A DNA stretch of 64,000 nt. Source: Polaromonas sp. Its GTDB lineage: Bacteria; Pseudomonadota; Gammaproteobacteria; Burkholderiales; Burkholderiaceae_C. The stretch is taken from the NCBI RefSeq assembly GCF_010365105.1, contig NZ_JAAFGZ010000001.1, positions 186,001 through 250,000 on the forward strand, read 5' to 3'. This document shows positions 8,885-17,282 of this stretch, in pieces; position 1 is the stretch's first letter; the number at the start of each line of letters is the position of its first letter. Both the position numbers and the translations under genes were made by a program. Under the pieces are notes generated by a model. It made no database searches. It was not told where the DNA came from and saw only the letters and a list, made by a program, of their open reading frames with translations.

Positions 8885-10393
8885 TCAGCCAGAACGATCC
8901 TGCCCCACTGCGACGCCGCGCAAGAACTCTGCCAGTTCATGGTCTGCTTCCACCTTCACCACTAGCAGATTTGCCTGCACAACATCGCGCGCCATGCCGA
9001 TGTTCGTCTGCAAATCCGTGGCCTGCCGATACCAGCGTTTGGTGCGCTGCCGGTTCAGGAGGGGCTTCAATGCTTCGATGCCGTAGCGCGTTCGCTTAGC
9101 CAGAATGCGAGCTTGGTGTTGACCTTCGAGCGTATCGGCATCGTGGAGCGCCCCTTTGAGCTGCTTATGCAGGCGGGCAATGCGGCGCCTGGCCCAGCGG
9201 CGAAATGACATGTCGAGAGCATCCCGAGCTTCCCCTGATTCCTTCTGCCGAGGCAGCTCTTCCAGCCATTGCGTGATTCCAAGCAAAGCCGCGCCGACAC
9301 TTGGCACTTCGAGTGCGTAGCAAATGGCTTTGCGCTGAACGTCTGCCGACTGCGTCAAGGCTTGATTCAATGCCTGCCACTTTTCTTCCCGGCGGACATT
9401 GCCCGCCATGTAGGCGTCCGCGAACTTCGGCAGGGTTTCAGTTCGTGCCACATCCAGGTCTCGCAGTTCGCCGACCAGCGTCAAAAGCGTTTTCAGGGGC
9501 TCCCAGGAGGGCACTGTATCGGCATCAAGGAGGAGCTTGAAAAGCCGGTAGGCACTTCTGAAGCGTCGCCAGCCGACCCGTGCCTGATGTAGCACCTCAG
9601 GGGAATTTGAATGACGCAGTGTATTGAGGTTGGCTGTGAACTGACAAAACATCTCTTGGAGCACGCGCTGCGCCGCCTCGGCGGGAACCATTTTGGCGTG
9701 CAACGTTGGCGGCTGCGCTCGCAGTGGGCGGTCCAGGGAGCCCTCGGCCAATGCATAGCCACGCTCGGCCTTGCTCCGGGTTTCTGGCATCACCGCGATG
9801 CTGCGGGCGATCTGCTGTGCAATACCGAACAGCGCTGCTGGCTGGCCTGCCAGCAGTTCGAGTTCAAGCTCGCAAATAGGTATGCGCTTGCCCTCAACCA
9901 CAATCTGCCCGACGTCGAGCGACACCTCCACGATGCTGCCGCCCGGCTTGCGCACGGTCCAGCTGGTCCGGTCAAAGCTGGTGACAAAGCATGGCGCAAG
10001 CTTGCGAAACAGATCGCCGTCAGGATCGATGTCTATCCAAGGCGTGGCTTCAAGCGCCGGCAAGGCCAATTGGGCACCGGGCACGGAGGTTTCCCATTCG
10101 CCGCGCTGGCTCAAGGCCGAGTTGCCTGTGCCGCCCATCTTGAGGGTCTGAAGCCATTCAGGCTTTGCATCACTGCCCACGCGCCTGAGCCGCAAGGCTA
10201 CGCGCTTGCGGCGCAGCGTTTGCTCAGGGGTGTCGTAGTAGGTATTGTGCAGCTGCAGATGGCTTGGCTTGCGGCGCGCCAGCCCCGGCATGCGGGCCAG
10301 TTTTTTTTCCAGTTCAGCCGGGTCGCATGCTGGTAGCGCAAGCTTGAGTTCTATCTCTTGTGGTCGGGGGGATAAGGCGTCGTTTTTTTTCAT
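8885..10393 (-). CDS. CYTH-CHAD domain protein
   Basis: This 502-aa protein has an N-terminal CYTH (triphosphate tunnel) domain, shown by EIELKLALP near the start and the YYDTPEQTLRRKRVALRLR segment. A C-terminal CHAD domain, a helical fold rich in conserved histidines and basic residues, follows from about residue 220. CYTH enzymes act on triphosphates or polyphosphate, and CHAD domains bind polyphosphate and can sit on polyphosphate granules. The ATG at 10393 has GGAA upstream; a GTG 21 bases earlier is possible. The position near phaC and the PhoU-like gene fits a storage-polymer theme, but they are not one operon. Confidence 0.88.
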   Translation of the reverse strand: MKKNDALSPRPQEIELKLALPACDPAELEKKLARMPGLARRKPSHLQLHNTYYDTPEQTLRRKRVALRLRRVGSDAKPEWLQTLKMGGTGNSALSQRGEWETSVPGAQLALPALEATPWIDIDPDGDLFRKLAPCFVTSFDRTSWTVRKPGGSIVEVSLDVGQIVVEGKRIPICELELELLAGQPAALFGIAQQIARSIAVMPETRSKAERGYALAEGSLDRPLRAQPPTLHAKMVPAEAAQRVLQEMFCQFTANLNTLRHSNSPEVLHQARVGWRRFRSAYRLFKLLLDADTVPSWEPLKTLLTLVGELRDLDVARTETLPKFADAYMAGNVRREEKWQALNQALTQSADVQRKAICYALEVPSVGAALLGITQWLEELPRQKESGEARDALDMSFRRWARRRIARLHKQLKGALHDADTLEGQHQARILAKRTRYGIEALKPLLNRQRTKRWYRQATDLQTNIGMARDVVQANLLVVKVEADHELAEFLRGVAVGQDRSG

Positions 10394-10857
10394 GGCGTTC
10401 CGTCTAAAGTTCACAAGTTAATGGCTCAAGGAGCAGCTACCCAAAGAGGATGCCGGGCTGTCTGAAGGTATGCAACCGAAAATTGTTACGGCCGCTGTCG
10501 TCAATCTTTATCCAGAGTCGCTCAAGCTCAGGAGGGCTGTATGGCGAGCCTTCATGAGTCCCGTTTCAAGTTACGATTTACTACCAATTTCAAGGTGGCC
10601 CACTTTAGGACAAGCATCCAAAATACATGGCATGACAGCTCGCAGACAAGGCATGAGCAAGGAAATCGTCGCCAGTGCAGTCACTGCGTCGCGTAATTGA
10701 CCATGCCCGGTTTAGTTGCACTGGCTAATTCAATACTCCCATGCGGTTTTGCATGGATTCGTTGCCACTGACACGAACTTTCACACCTTCTGTGCAGAGT
10801 TGCTGGGTTTGAGGCGCTTTCAGAAGCTATTGTTCCTTTCAAATGGAGAAAAAGCGG
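10394..10857. other. Intergenic region, 464 bases
   Basis: No supported gene is seen. Short open frames exist on both strands but lack ribosome binding sites and recognisable protein character. The stretch around 10590-10700 looks like debris of a larger element, but I cannot assign it. Confidence 0.35.
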
Positions 10858-11052
10858 ATGCACAAAAACCTTCAAAACCTCGAAAGACTCTGCCAAAAAC
10901 TGCAGTTCCGGTATGGCCAGGACGATGAATTGGTCATGCAGGTGAAGCATGAAATTGACTCAAACGTGACCCGGTATTCAAAGAATCGTCACAGTGAAAA
11001 CCAAGGGCGATACCGGGAGCGCAAGGAAGAGTTCTCCATGCCTCCGCACTAA
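10858..11052 (+). CDS. Hypothetical small protein, 64 aa
   Basis: The frame starts at the ATG at 10858 (MHKNLQNLERLCQK), 9 bases after a GGAG. An in-frame ATG at 10843 is less likely because the GGAG would then be inside the gene. The product is short, hydrophilic and probably helical (LERLCQKLQFRYGQ). No function is recognised. It stands alone between oppositely oriented genes. Confidence 0.5.
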   Translation: MHKNLQNLERLCQKLQFRYGQDDELVMQVKHEIDSNVTRYSKNRHSENQGRYRERKEEFSMPPH

Positions 11053-11136
11053 AAATCTGGCTTGGCAGACGCTGAGTTGCTGCAGAAATCTTGGCGTTTG
11101 ATGCCAAACCAGACGCTGAATCGGACTTTTTCCTCC

Positions 11137-11988
11137 TCACCTTAGTACAAGCAGCACAGGTTTGTGATCAGACGCGTCACCCATCGCATCCACTCGGATT
11201 TCCTTTACCCGGGGCGCAAGATCCTCGCTAACCAAGATGAAGTCGAAGGTAAACGGCTGGTCTGGCCACTGGGCCTTATCGTAGATGCCCACTGTGGGGG
11301 CATGCGACTCGCCGCAATGGGTAATTTCCTAAGCATTGCGGTAAGGGTGCGTGGCACTGTCCGTCGCAGCCAGCATTCGCGCCATTTCAGCGGAGCCGGG
11401 CTGGCAGTTGAAGTCACCGGTGAGGATCGATGCTGCAGCACGTGGCACGAAGAAGAATGGACCTTCGGATACCTGGCCTGGTCGCAAGTTACCTGCCTGT
11501 GCCATGGCTTCCTGATGCAATTGGCGCAGTCGTTCAATCTGGGACATGCGTTGCCGGCTGGAATAGTATTCCAGATGGGTGGTGGTGACACGCACCAAAC
11601 CTAATGGCGTGTTCAGTGTGGCCTCTAGGGCAATCCGTTGCATTCTGAGAACATCCGGGTCAGCCGGCCATGGCAACAGGTGACGGAATACCTGCTGCAC
11701 AGGAAAACGCGAAAAAATCATGTTGCCGAATGTTCGGCGGCCACCTGCTGGATGGGGGGTGTCGGTGGCCACGCCCACGACTGCGGTATAGCCCGGCAGA
11801 AGATCGGCCAGGTACTGGAACTGGTCTCGACCATCGCAGCCTGGCAATTCGGGATAACCGGCTGAAACCTCTTGGACGCAGAGCACGTCGAAATCGACCA
11901 GGCGGCGTGCATGGGCCACAACCCGGTCAAGATCAACCCTGCCGTCGGCGCCGCGTCCCCATTGGATGTTCCACGTAACGAGTTGCAT
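11137..11988 (-). pseudogene. Endonuclease/exonuclease/phosphatase family gene with in-frame stop
   Basis: The first 219 codons encode an EEP-fold protein: MQLVTWNIQWG, the catalytic Glu in CVQEV, THLEYYS and the metal-site motif LTGDFNC. A TAG at 11329-11331 then interrupts the frame after HPYRNA. Translation of the same frame beyond the stop continues the family for 64 codons, including FTFDFILV and the catalytic SDHKPVLL motif, and ends at TGA 11137-11139. A single TGG-to-TAG change would explain this. The truncated product lacks the SDH histidine and should be inactive. A sequencing error or readthrough is possible. Confidence 0.85.
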
Positions 11989-12134
11989 ACTTCGTCTGAA
12001 AATTTGGTCTAAAGGCAATCACCTGAGTCGGCGATCACTTCATCCCGCCCTGGTCAATGACGCACCACCCAATGCAGCCAGCAAAAAACACGATGGCTAC
12101 TCAATTCAAGCGAGAGCCACTACCCCACATTAGG

Positions 12135-13511
12135 CTAGTGCTGCGGCCCTAGAATCGCTGCAACTTTAGCGCCAAGAAGCTCCCAAGCCTTGCGTTTCTC
12201 TTCAGCGTAGTCATACGGGCCATACACGCGATCCAGTTTGGATCCTACCGTGTGGTTGAGGCATCGGTTTCTCGTATCGTCATCGACCTTCTCGCGCTGC
12301 ATAAACGTCGAGCCTGTCCGTCGTAAGTCATGCGGAGACCAGTCACCGTTTTGCCCACCGCCCAAAACAAGTGAATCGTCACAACGACGACCCTTGAGCG
12401 GTTTGGACCTCTGCTTAAATCTTGTCTGCCGGTCGCCGACCTGCTTTGACACGCTATTGGTTGCGACGTACTGATCGCCCAAATTCTTGGCTGGAAAACA
12501 CCATGGACTATTACCGGTAATCTGATTCAGTGACAGAAATTGCGCCTTCGAAAAAGTCGAAAGAAAAATCACGAAATCTGGCCTCGTATCAGTTCGTTCG
12601 TGTTTGAAGTTTCCTCGAGGGATTCTCCATTCACCCTTTTCCAGATTTACGTGTTCCCAACGTGCCATTAGCAATTCGCCAATTCGGCACATCGTGCTCA
12701 AGCAAAGCCATAACGCGATTTTTGTCTCGCTTTTTACTGGCCTGGTAGCGTTGCGTCGGTCTGGCGCATCGTTGTACTGATGCTGCATCCTATCGAAAAT
12801 ATCCTGTAACTCGCGAATTTCGTTGTCCGTCAAGATTCTGTTCGATATGTTTGAAAGATCATAGTCAGGCGTCACCAAAGTCTGGATTTGAATCCGCTTG
12901 GAAGGGTCACCGTCTACCAATAGACGGCGCCATGGTTGTTCTTCCTCAGCCCAGCGAAACATTTGCTGAATGTCAGCGAGCAAAAGAACAATGGTGCGAT
13001 TAACGCCACGGATCGCAACTTTCCGTAATAGGTCGCGAATGTGGTCAGCCGTCACGTCCTTGACCGGGACATCCCCAATTTGGGGTAGCACATCTTTTTC
13101 AAAGGCTCGTCGAAGGGATTGATTGTTATTTTTTCGGGCTACGCCATTGGTCAACCACTTTTCGAACAAAGTCCGGACGGGTAACCTTGTCGTTAACGCC
13201 TGTAGTTCCGCATCAGCTTGATCTTTTTCCTGCTTGGCGCGCTGTTTCTTGAAATCGGTGCCGTCACGAGCGAGAGATTGAATTCGGACGTTTTCCGTGT
13301 TTGCTTCAGCCAACGACATGTAGCCATCTCCACTTCCGTAGGGTTTTGGCAACCGAACTTCGATTTGTGAACCATTGACAACATACCGAACGTGCCAGGT
13401 TTTCACGCCATCTGCCGCTACTCGGAGATATAAACCGCGATCGACTGTTAGCCGATACGCAGTAGGTTTCGGCCTTGCAGCCTCAATTGCTCTAACTGTG
13501 AGTTTTGCCAT
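12135..13511 (-). CDS. Tyrosine recombinase, genomic-island integrase
   Basis: This 458-aa protein has the P4/DUF4102-type layout: an N-terminal arm-binding domain (LTVDRGLYLRVAADG), a core-binding domain and a C-terminal catalytic domain. The catalytic residues visible are the first Arg in CRIGELLMARW, HDLRRT (His and second Arg), the His of NHTVG and the tyrosine of RVYGPYDY. I chose the ATG at 13511 because AGGAG lies just before it; an ATG 15 bases upstream has no proper spacing. The 5' end faces a tRNA-Arg 3' fragment 136 bases away, the expected neighbourhood of an att site. The gene appears intact. Confidence 0.92.
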   Translation of the reverse strand: MAKLTVRAIEAARPKPTAYRLTVDRGLYLRVAADGVKTWHVRYVVNGSQIEVRLPKPYGSGDGYMSLAEANTENVRIQSLARDGTDFKKQRAKQEKDQADAELQALTTRLPVRTLFEKWLTNGVARKNNNQSLRRAFEKDVLPQIGDVPVKDVTADHIRDLLRKVAIRGVNRTIVLLLADIQQMFRWAEEEQPWRRLLVDGDPSKRIQIQTLVTPDYDLSNISNRILTDNEIRELQDIFDRMQHQYNDAPDRRNATRPVKSETKIALWLCLSTMCRIGELLMARWEHVNLEKGEWRIPRGNFKHERTDTRPDFVIFLSTFSKAQFLSLNQITGNSPWCFPAKNLGDQYVATNSVSKQVGDRQTRFKQRSKPLKGRRCDDSLVLGGGQNGDWSPHDLRRTGSTFMQREKVDDDTRNRCLNHTVGSKLDRVYGPYDYAEEKRKAWELLGAKVAAILGPQH

Positions 13512-13647
13512 ACGTCTCCTAGCCATGTCCTAAAAATCGCTGGATTCGAGTGTACGTCGATGGACAAGGTTGGACGAGTATATTTTATAAGTTGTTGTTT
13601 TTAAAAGGATTTATTGTCCGCTGTAATCCATTCAAATCCATAAGAAA

Positions 13648-13696
13648 CTGGCTACGAACCAAGGGGTCGTGGGTTCAATTCCTGCCAGCCGCACCA
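13648..13696 (+). other. 3' fragment of tRNA-Arg(ACG): attachment site
   Basis: The sequence reads as the anticodon loop CTACGAA (anticodon ACG), the 3' anticodon strand, variable loop, a full T-arm (GTTCAATTC loop region) and acceptor end with encoded CCA at 13694-13696. No D-arm or 5' acceptor strand precedes it, and the 5' anticodon stem pairs for only about three bases, so homology to the tRNA begins within that stem. This is the usual att core of islands that insert into a tRNA 3' end. The natural-looking terminator that follows implies that this is the original chromosomal 3' end. Confidence 0.8.
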
Positions 13697-13720
13697 TAAC
13701 AATAGCGTTATAGAACAACA

Positions 13721-13756
13721 GCTTAGAGATCAAAAGTCTCTAGGCTGTTTTTCTTT
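13721..13756 (+). terminator. Rho-independent terminator after the tRNA-Arg fragment
   Basis: A 9-bp stem (GCTTAGAGA / TCTCTAGGC, one G-T pair) with a 7-base loop is followed by TGTTTTTCTTT. It lies 25 bases after the tRNA CCA end, where a tRNA transcription terminator is expected. Confidence 0.75.
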
Positions 13757-13849
13757 GTGCGTTCGGTTTTGGCTCTCAGGCTGGTTCTGGACGACTTTTG
13801 ACTCTACAAGCTGTGAATTCACAAACGAGAGCGAATTCCGTCGGCTCAA

Positions 13850-14087
13850 GTGGGTTCTGGCCAACAACATGGACCCATGTTGCTCGTGGGGCCAGAGATG
13901 AAATTGTTCACTGCAAGTCATATCGACTGGCGTCTGGTCACAGGCAGCACACAGTTCGGCAACGGCTGGAGCATCGCCGGTTTCTCCCCGGGCCCCGGCC
14001 TGGTGGCGCTGGGTATGGGCGAGTTCAAGGTGCTGGTCTTTGTTTGTGGTCATGGCCCTCCTGGGCTTTGATAGGTTCACCACGACA
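13850..14087 (+). pseudogene. Remnant of a YeeE/YedE-type (DUF6691) membrane protein
   Basis: From about 13919 the translation gives IDWRLVTGSTQFGNGWSIAG, then FSPGPGLVALG and MGEFKVLVFV. This is the C-terminal transmembrane signature of the DUF6691/YeeE sulfur-transport-related family. A frameshift at about 14040 is needed to continue into VVMALLGFDRF. The N-terminal part is missing. Such genes often accompany sulfide-oxidation and MBL-fold genes, which are found further along this window. Confidence 0.65.
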
Positions 14088-14187
14088 TGAATCTTTGAAT
14101 TTCAGGTCGATGTGAAAAATCCGGTGCCATTGACAGTACTAAATTGGTGAGAACTCTGATTCGGTCTCACGAAATCGAAGTCGGCTC

Positions 14188-14215
14188 TATAATTAAAGTA
14201 ATTGATCAATTACTT
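14188..14215 (+). promoter_or_regulatory. Promoter with TetR-type palindromic operator
   Basis: A perfect -10 box TATAAT (14188-14193) is followed by the 20-base perfect palindrome AAGTAATTGATCAATTACTT (14196-14215), which would cover the transcription start. It lies 9 bases before the chosen ATG of the tetR-family gene. Repression of the operon by its own TetR protein is inferred. No good -35 box is visible. Confidence 0.7.
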
Positions 14216-14224
14216 GGATCGCTG

Positions 14225-14887
14225 ATGGAAATACTGGTGAAGAGCGTCAAGCAGTCCACAGAAATACGTCAGGCGGGGCTGGTCGATGCGGCCTTGAGAC
14301 TGGCAGCGCAGCGCAGCCCGGCGGACATCACCACCAGCGATCTGGCGCAGGCCGTGGGGATTACGCAAGGCGCTGTGTTCCGCCACTTTTCCAGTAAGGA
14401 AGCGGTTTGGCTGGCCGTGCTGGACTGGACTGCAGACACGCTGATGCGCCGGTTGCAAATAGCCGCTGAAGCTGAATTGGCCAAACCGGACAAGCTCGCC
14501 CCGCTGGCTGCGCTAAAAGCGGTCTTCATGGCGCATGTGGATTTCGTGGTGGCTCATCCCGGCGTGCCGCGGGTGATTTTTCAGGAGTTGCAGCAGGCGC
14601 AGGACACGGCGCTCAAGGCCCGCGTTCGCGGCCTGATGCAGCAGTACCGGACATTGCTCATGGGTGTGCTGGAGCGCGCGCAGGAGCAACGCCTGCTGGC
14701 GCCGGGCAGCGACCTGCAGGCCGCTGCGGTGCTGTTTGTCGGTTCGGTCCAGGGCTTGGTCATGCAGTCGCTGATCAGCGGCGAAGTGCGTGCCATGGCC
14801 CAACAGGCGCCTGCGGTGTTCGCTATCTATTTACGCGGGCTGGCTGCCACGGGAAGCAGGCACCTCACGATAAAGGACACCCCATGA
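14225..14887 (+). CDS. TetR-family transcriptional regulator
   Basis: The 220-aa protein has a TetR N-terminal helix-turn-helix (ITTSDLAQAVGITQGAVFRHF, residues about 35-55) and a divergent helical ligand domain. An ATG at 14144 is in frame but lies upstream of the TATAAT box and operator, so the ATG at 14225 is preferred. The stop overlaps the start of the efflux adaptor by 4 bases (ATGA), so the regulator is the first gene of the efflux operon and probably represses it until a substrate binds. Confidence 0.9.
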   Translation: MEILVKSVKQSTEIRQAGLVDAALRLAAQRSPADITTSDLAQAVGITQGAVFRHFSSKEAVWLAVLDWTADTLMRRLQIAAEAELAKPDKLAPLAALKAVFMAHVDFVVAHPGVPRVIFQELQQAQDTALKARVRGLMQQYRTLLMGVLERAQEQRLLAPGSDLQAAAVLFVGSVQGLVMQSLISGEVRAMAQQAPAVFAIYLRGLAATGSRHLTIKDTP

Positions 14888-16092
14888 AGCTCAAGCTTCT
14901 TCTTTCGCGTCGCCTGGCCCTGGGCGCACTGGCGTTGTTGCTGGTGGGTGGGTTGGCTTTTGTGGCACTGCGAACCGGCCCGCTGGCGGCAACGCGGGTC
15001 ACCGTCACGAAAGTGCAGGAAGGGCGGCTGAGCCCGGCCCTCTTTGGCATCGGTACGGTGGAAGCGCGGCGCAGCTGGATGGTCGGCCCCACGGTGGCCG
15101 GCCGGGTGCTGAGCGTGAAGGTGGATGTGGGCGATGCGGTCAAGGCCGGGCAGCTGCTGGCCGAAATGGATCCGGTCGATCTGGACCAGCGCCTGAGCGC
15201 CCTCGACGCTTCGCTGGCCCGCGCGGGCAGCACGCAGGCGGCCACGCAAGCCCAGGTCCGCGATGCCACGGCGCGGCGGGAACTGGCCGTAATAAACGCC
15301 AGGCGCAACCAGGACCTGGCCGCGCAAAACTTCATCAGCGCCAGCGCGCTTGAAGCCCGAATGCAGGAAAAAGTTTCGGCCGACGCCACGCTGCAGGCGG
15401 CACAGGCCAACCTGAGCGGCACGGGTCAGGACATCACCCGCCTGAGAGCCGAGCGGGCTGCACTGGCGCAGCAACGCGGCAACGTGCGCCTGCAGGCGCC
15501 AGCCGACGGCGTGGTGACCAGCCGCGACGCCGAAGCCGGCAGCACGGTGGTGGCCGGCCAGCCGGTGCTGCGGCTGATCGACCCGGCCAGCCTGTGGGTA
15601 CGCCTGCGCGTGGACCAGGGCCGCTCCGCCGGGCTGGCGCCTGGCCTGAAAGCCAGCATCGTGCTGCGCTCCCGGCCGCGCACGCCACTGGCCGGCCAGG
15701 TCGCGCGGGTTGAGCTGCTGGCCGACAGCGTGACCGAAGAGCGCATTGCGCAGGTGGCCTTTGCCGCCGCCGCCGGGACTTCCGGGGCTTCGGTCGGGGA
15801 ACTGGCCGAAGTCACGCTGCAGCTGCCCGAAACCCCGACCTCGCTGCTGCTGCCCAACGCCAGCATCCAGCGCCAGCAAGGCCAGACCGGCGTCTGGCGG
15901 CTCGACGGCGGTAAGCCGGTATTCACGCCGGTTCAACTGGGTACCCACAGCCTGGACGGCCAGGTGCAGGTGCTCGGTGGCGTGAAAGCCGGTGACGAGG
16001 TTGTGGTCTATAGCCAGAAAGCCCTGAGCGCCGGAGCCCGTGTGCAGGTGGTCGATGCGCTGGTCAAAACTCCCGCCGGAGCCACCCCATGA
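14884..16092 (+). CDS. Periplasmic adaptor (HlyD/MFP family) of an ABC exporter
   Basis: The 402-aa protein has an N-terminal membrane anchor (about residues 8-30), a biotinyl-lipoyl-like half motif (VGDAVKAGQLLAEMDPVD), a helical hairpin from about 105 to 195, the second lipoyl half (LQAPADGVVTSRDAEAGS) and beta-barrel domains. Adaptors of this type link an inner-membrane exporter to an outer-membrane channel. It is coupled by 4-base overlaps both to the upstream tetR-family gene and to the downstream permease. No outer-membrane factor is encoded in this operon. Confidence 0.9.
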   Translation: MKLKLLLSRRLALGALALLLVGGLAFVALRTGPLAATRVTVTKVQEGRLSPALFGIGTVEARRSWMVGPTVAGRVLSVKVDVGDAVKAGQLLAEMDPVDLDQRLSALDASLARAGSTQAATQAQVRDATARRELAVINARRNQDLAAQNFISASALEARMQEKVSADATLQAAQANLSGTGQDITRLRAERAALAQQRGNVRLQAPADGVVTSRDAEAGSTVVAGQPVLRLIDPASLWVRLRVDQGRSAGLAPGLKASIVLRSRPRTPLAGQVARVELLADSVTEERIAQVAFAAAAGTSGASVGELAEVTLQLPETPTSLLLPNASIQRQQGQTGVWRLDGGKPVFTPVQLGTHSLDGQVQVLGGVKAGDEVVVYSQKALSAGARVQVVDALVKTPAGATP

Positions 16093-17282
16093 TCAGCCTG
16101 GCCGGGCGCGACATTGCCCACAGCTGGGGCAAGTTCGTGCTGACCGGCCTGGGCCTGGGCCTGCTGATCGGCGTGACGCTGAGCATGGCCGGCATTTACC
16201 GAGGCATGGTCGATGACGCGCAGGCGCTGCTGACCAATAGCCGTGCCGACCTGTGGGTGGTGCAAAAAGACACGCAGGGGCCGTATGCCGAATCGTCGAG
16301 CCTGAAGGACGACGTGGTGCGCAGCGTGCGCGGCATGCCGGGCGTGGCGCAGGCGGCCAATGTGACCTACTTCACGATGCAGGTGAGTAACGACGATGGC
16401 GGTGAAACGCGCGCCATGGTGGTCGGCATCGAGCCCGATGGACCCGGTGAGCCGGGCTACCTGGTGGCAGGCCGCCAGCTCACGCGCAGTCACTATGAGG
16501 CGGTGGCCGATGTCAAGGCCGGTTTTACGCTGGGCCAGCGCATCCGCATCCGCCGCCACGACTACCGCGTGGTCGGGCTGACGCAGCGCATGGTGTCCTC
16601 GGGCGGCGACCCGATGGTCTTCATTGCACTGAAAGACGCGCAGGAAGCGCAGTTTTTGAAAGACAACGACGCCATCGTCAACGACCGTACCCGAACGGCC
16701 AGTAACCCTGCCTTCAACCGCCCCGGTGTGCCCGGCCTGCTGGACGCGGTGCAGGCGCTGCAAACCAGCAGCCGCAACGTCAACGCGGTGCTGGTGCAGT
16801 TGGCGCCCGGCTTCGAGGCCGAACAGGTGGCCGAGCCGATTCGCCGCTGGAAGCACCTGGAGGTGTTCACCCGCGCGGGCATGGAGGAGATTCTGGTGGC
16901 CAAGCTGATCGCCACGTCGGCCCGGCAGATTGGCATGTTCCTGGCTATTTTGGCGGTGGTCAGCGCCGCCATCGTGTCCTTCATCATCTACACCATGACG
17001 CTGGGCAAGATCCGCGAGATTGCCGTGCTGAAACTGATTGGCACGCGCAACCGCACCATCGCCAGCATGATCCTGCAGCAGGCGCTGGGGCTTGGGCTTA
17101 TAGGTTTTGTGGTGGGCAAGGTGGTGGCCACGCTCTGGGCGCCCATCTTCCCGAAATTCGTGCTGCTGCTGACGCAGGATGCACTGACCGGCCTGGCCGC
17201 CACGATGCTGATCTGCGCGCTGGCCAGCACGCTGGCGATTCGCGCCGCGCTCAAGGTCGATCCGGCAACGGCCATCGGATGA
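16089..17282 (+). CDS. ABC exporter permease (FtsX/DevC-like)
   Basis: The 397-aa protein has an N-terminal transmembrane helix (about residues 15-38), a large periplasmic domain and three C-terminal helices, the last starting near residue 370. This is the four-helix MacB/FtsX/DevC architecture of mechanotransmission ABC exporters. It is encoded between its adaptor and its ATPase with ATGA overlaps on both sides, so stoichiometric production is likely. The substrate is unknown. Confidence 0.88.
   Translation: MISLAGRDIAHSWGKFVLTGLGLGLLIGVTLSMAGIYRGMVDDAQALLTNSRADLWVVQKDTQGPYAESSSLKDDVVRSVRGMPGVAQAANVTYFTMQVSNDDGGETRAMVVGIEPDGPGEPGYLVAGRQLTRSHYEAVADVKAGFTLGQRIRIRRHDYRVVGLTQRMVSSGGDPMVFIALKDAQEAQFLKDNDAIVNDRTRTASNPAFNRPGVPGLLDAVQALQTSSRNVNAVLVQLAPGFEAEQVAEPIRRWKHLEVFTRAGMEEILVAKLIATSARQIGMFLAILAVVSAAIVSFIIYTMTLGKIREIAVLKLIGTRNRTIASMILQQALGLGLIGFVVGKVVATLWAPIFPKFVLLLTQDALTGLAATMLICALASTLAIRAALKVDPATAIG

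Noticed and set aside
10470-10700. 76-codon plus-strand frame in the 10.4-10.9 kb gap
   Set aside because: There is no ribosome binding site, the composition is irregular, and no family resemblance is visible.
13730-14083. 117-codon minus-strand frame across the tRNA terminator and the YeeE remnant
   Set aside because: It runs through a terminator and is antisense to a recognisable gene remnant.
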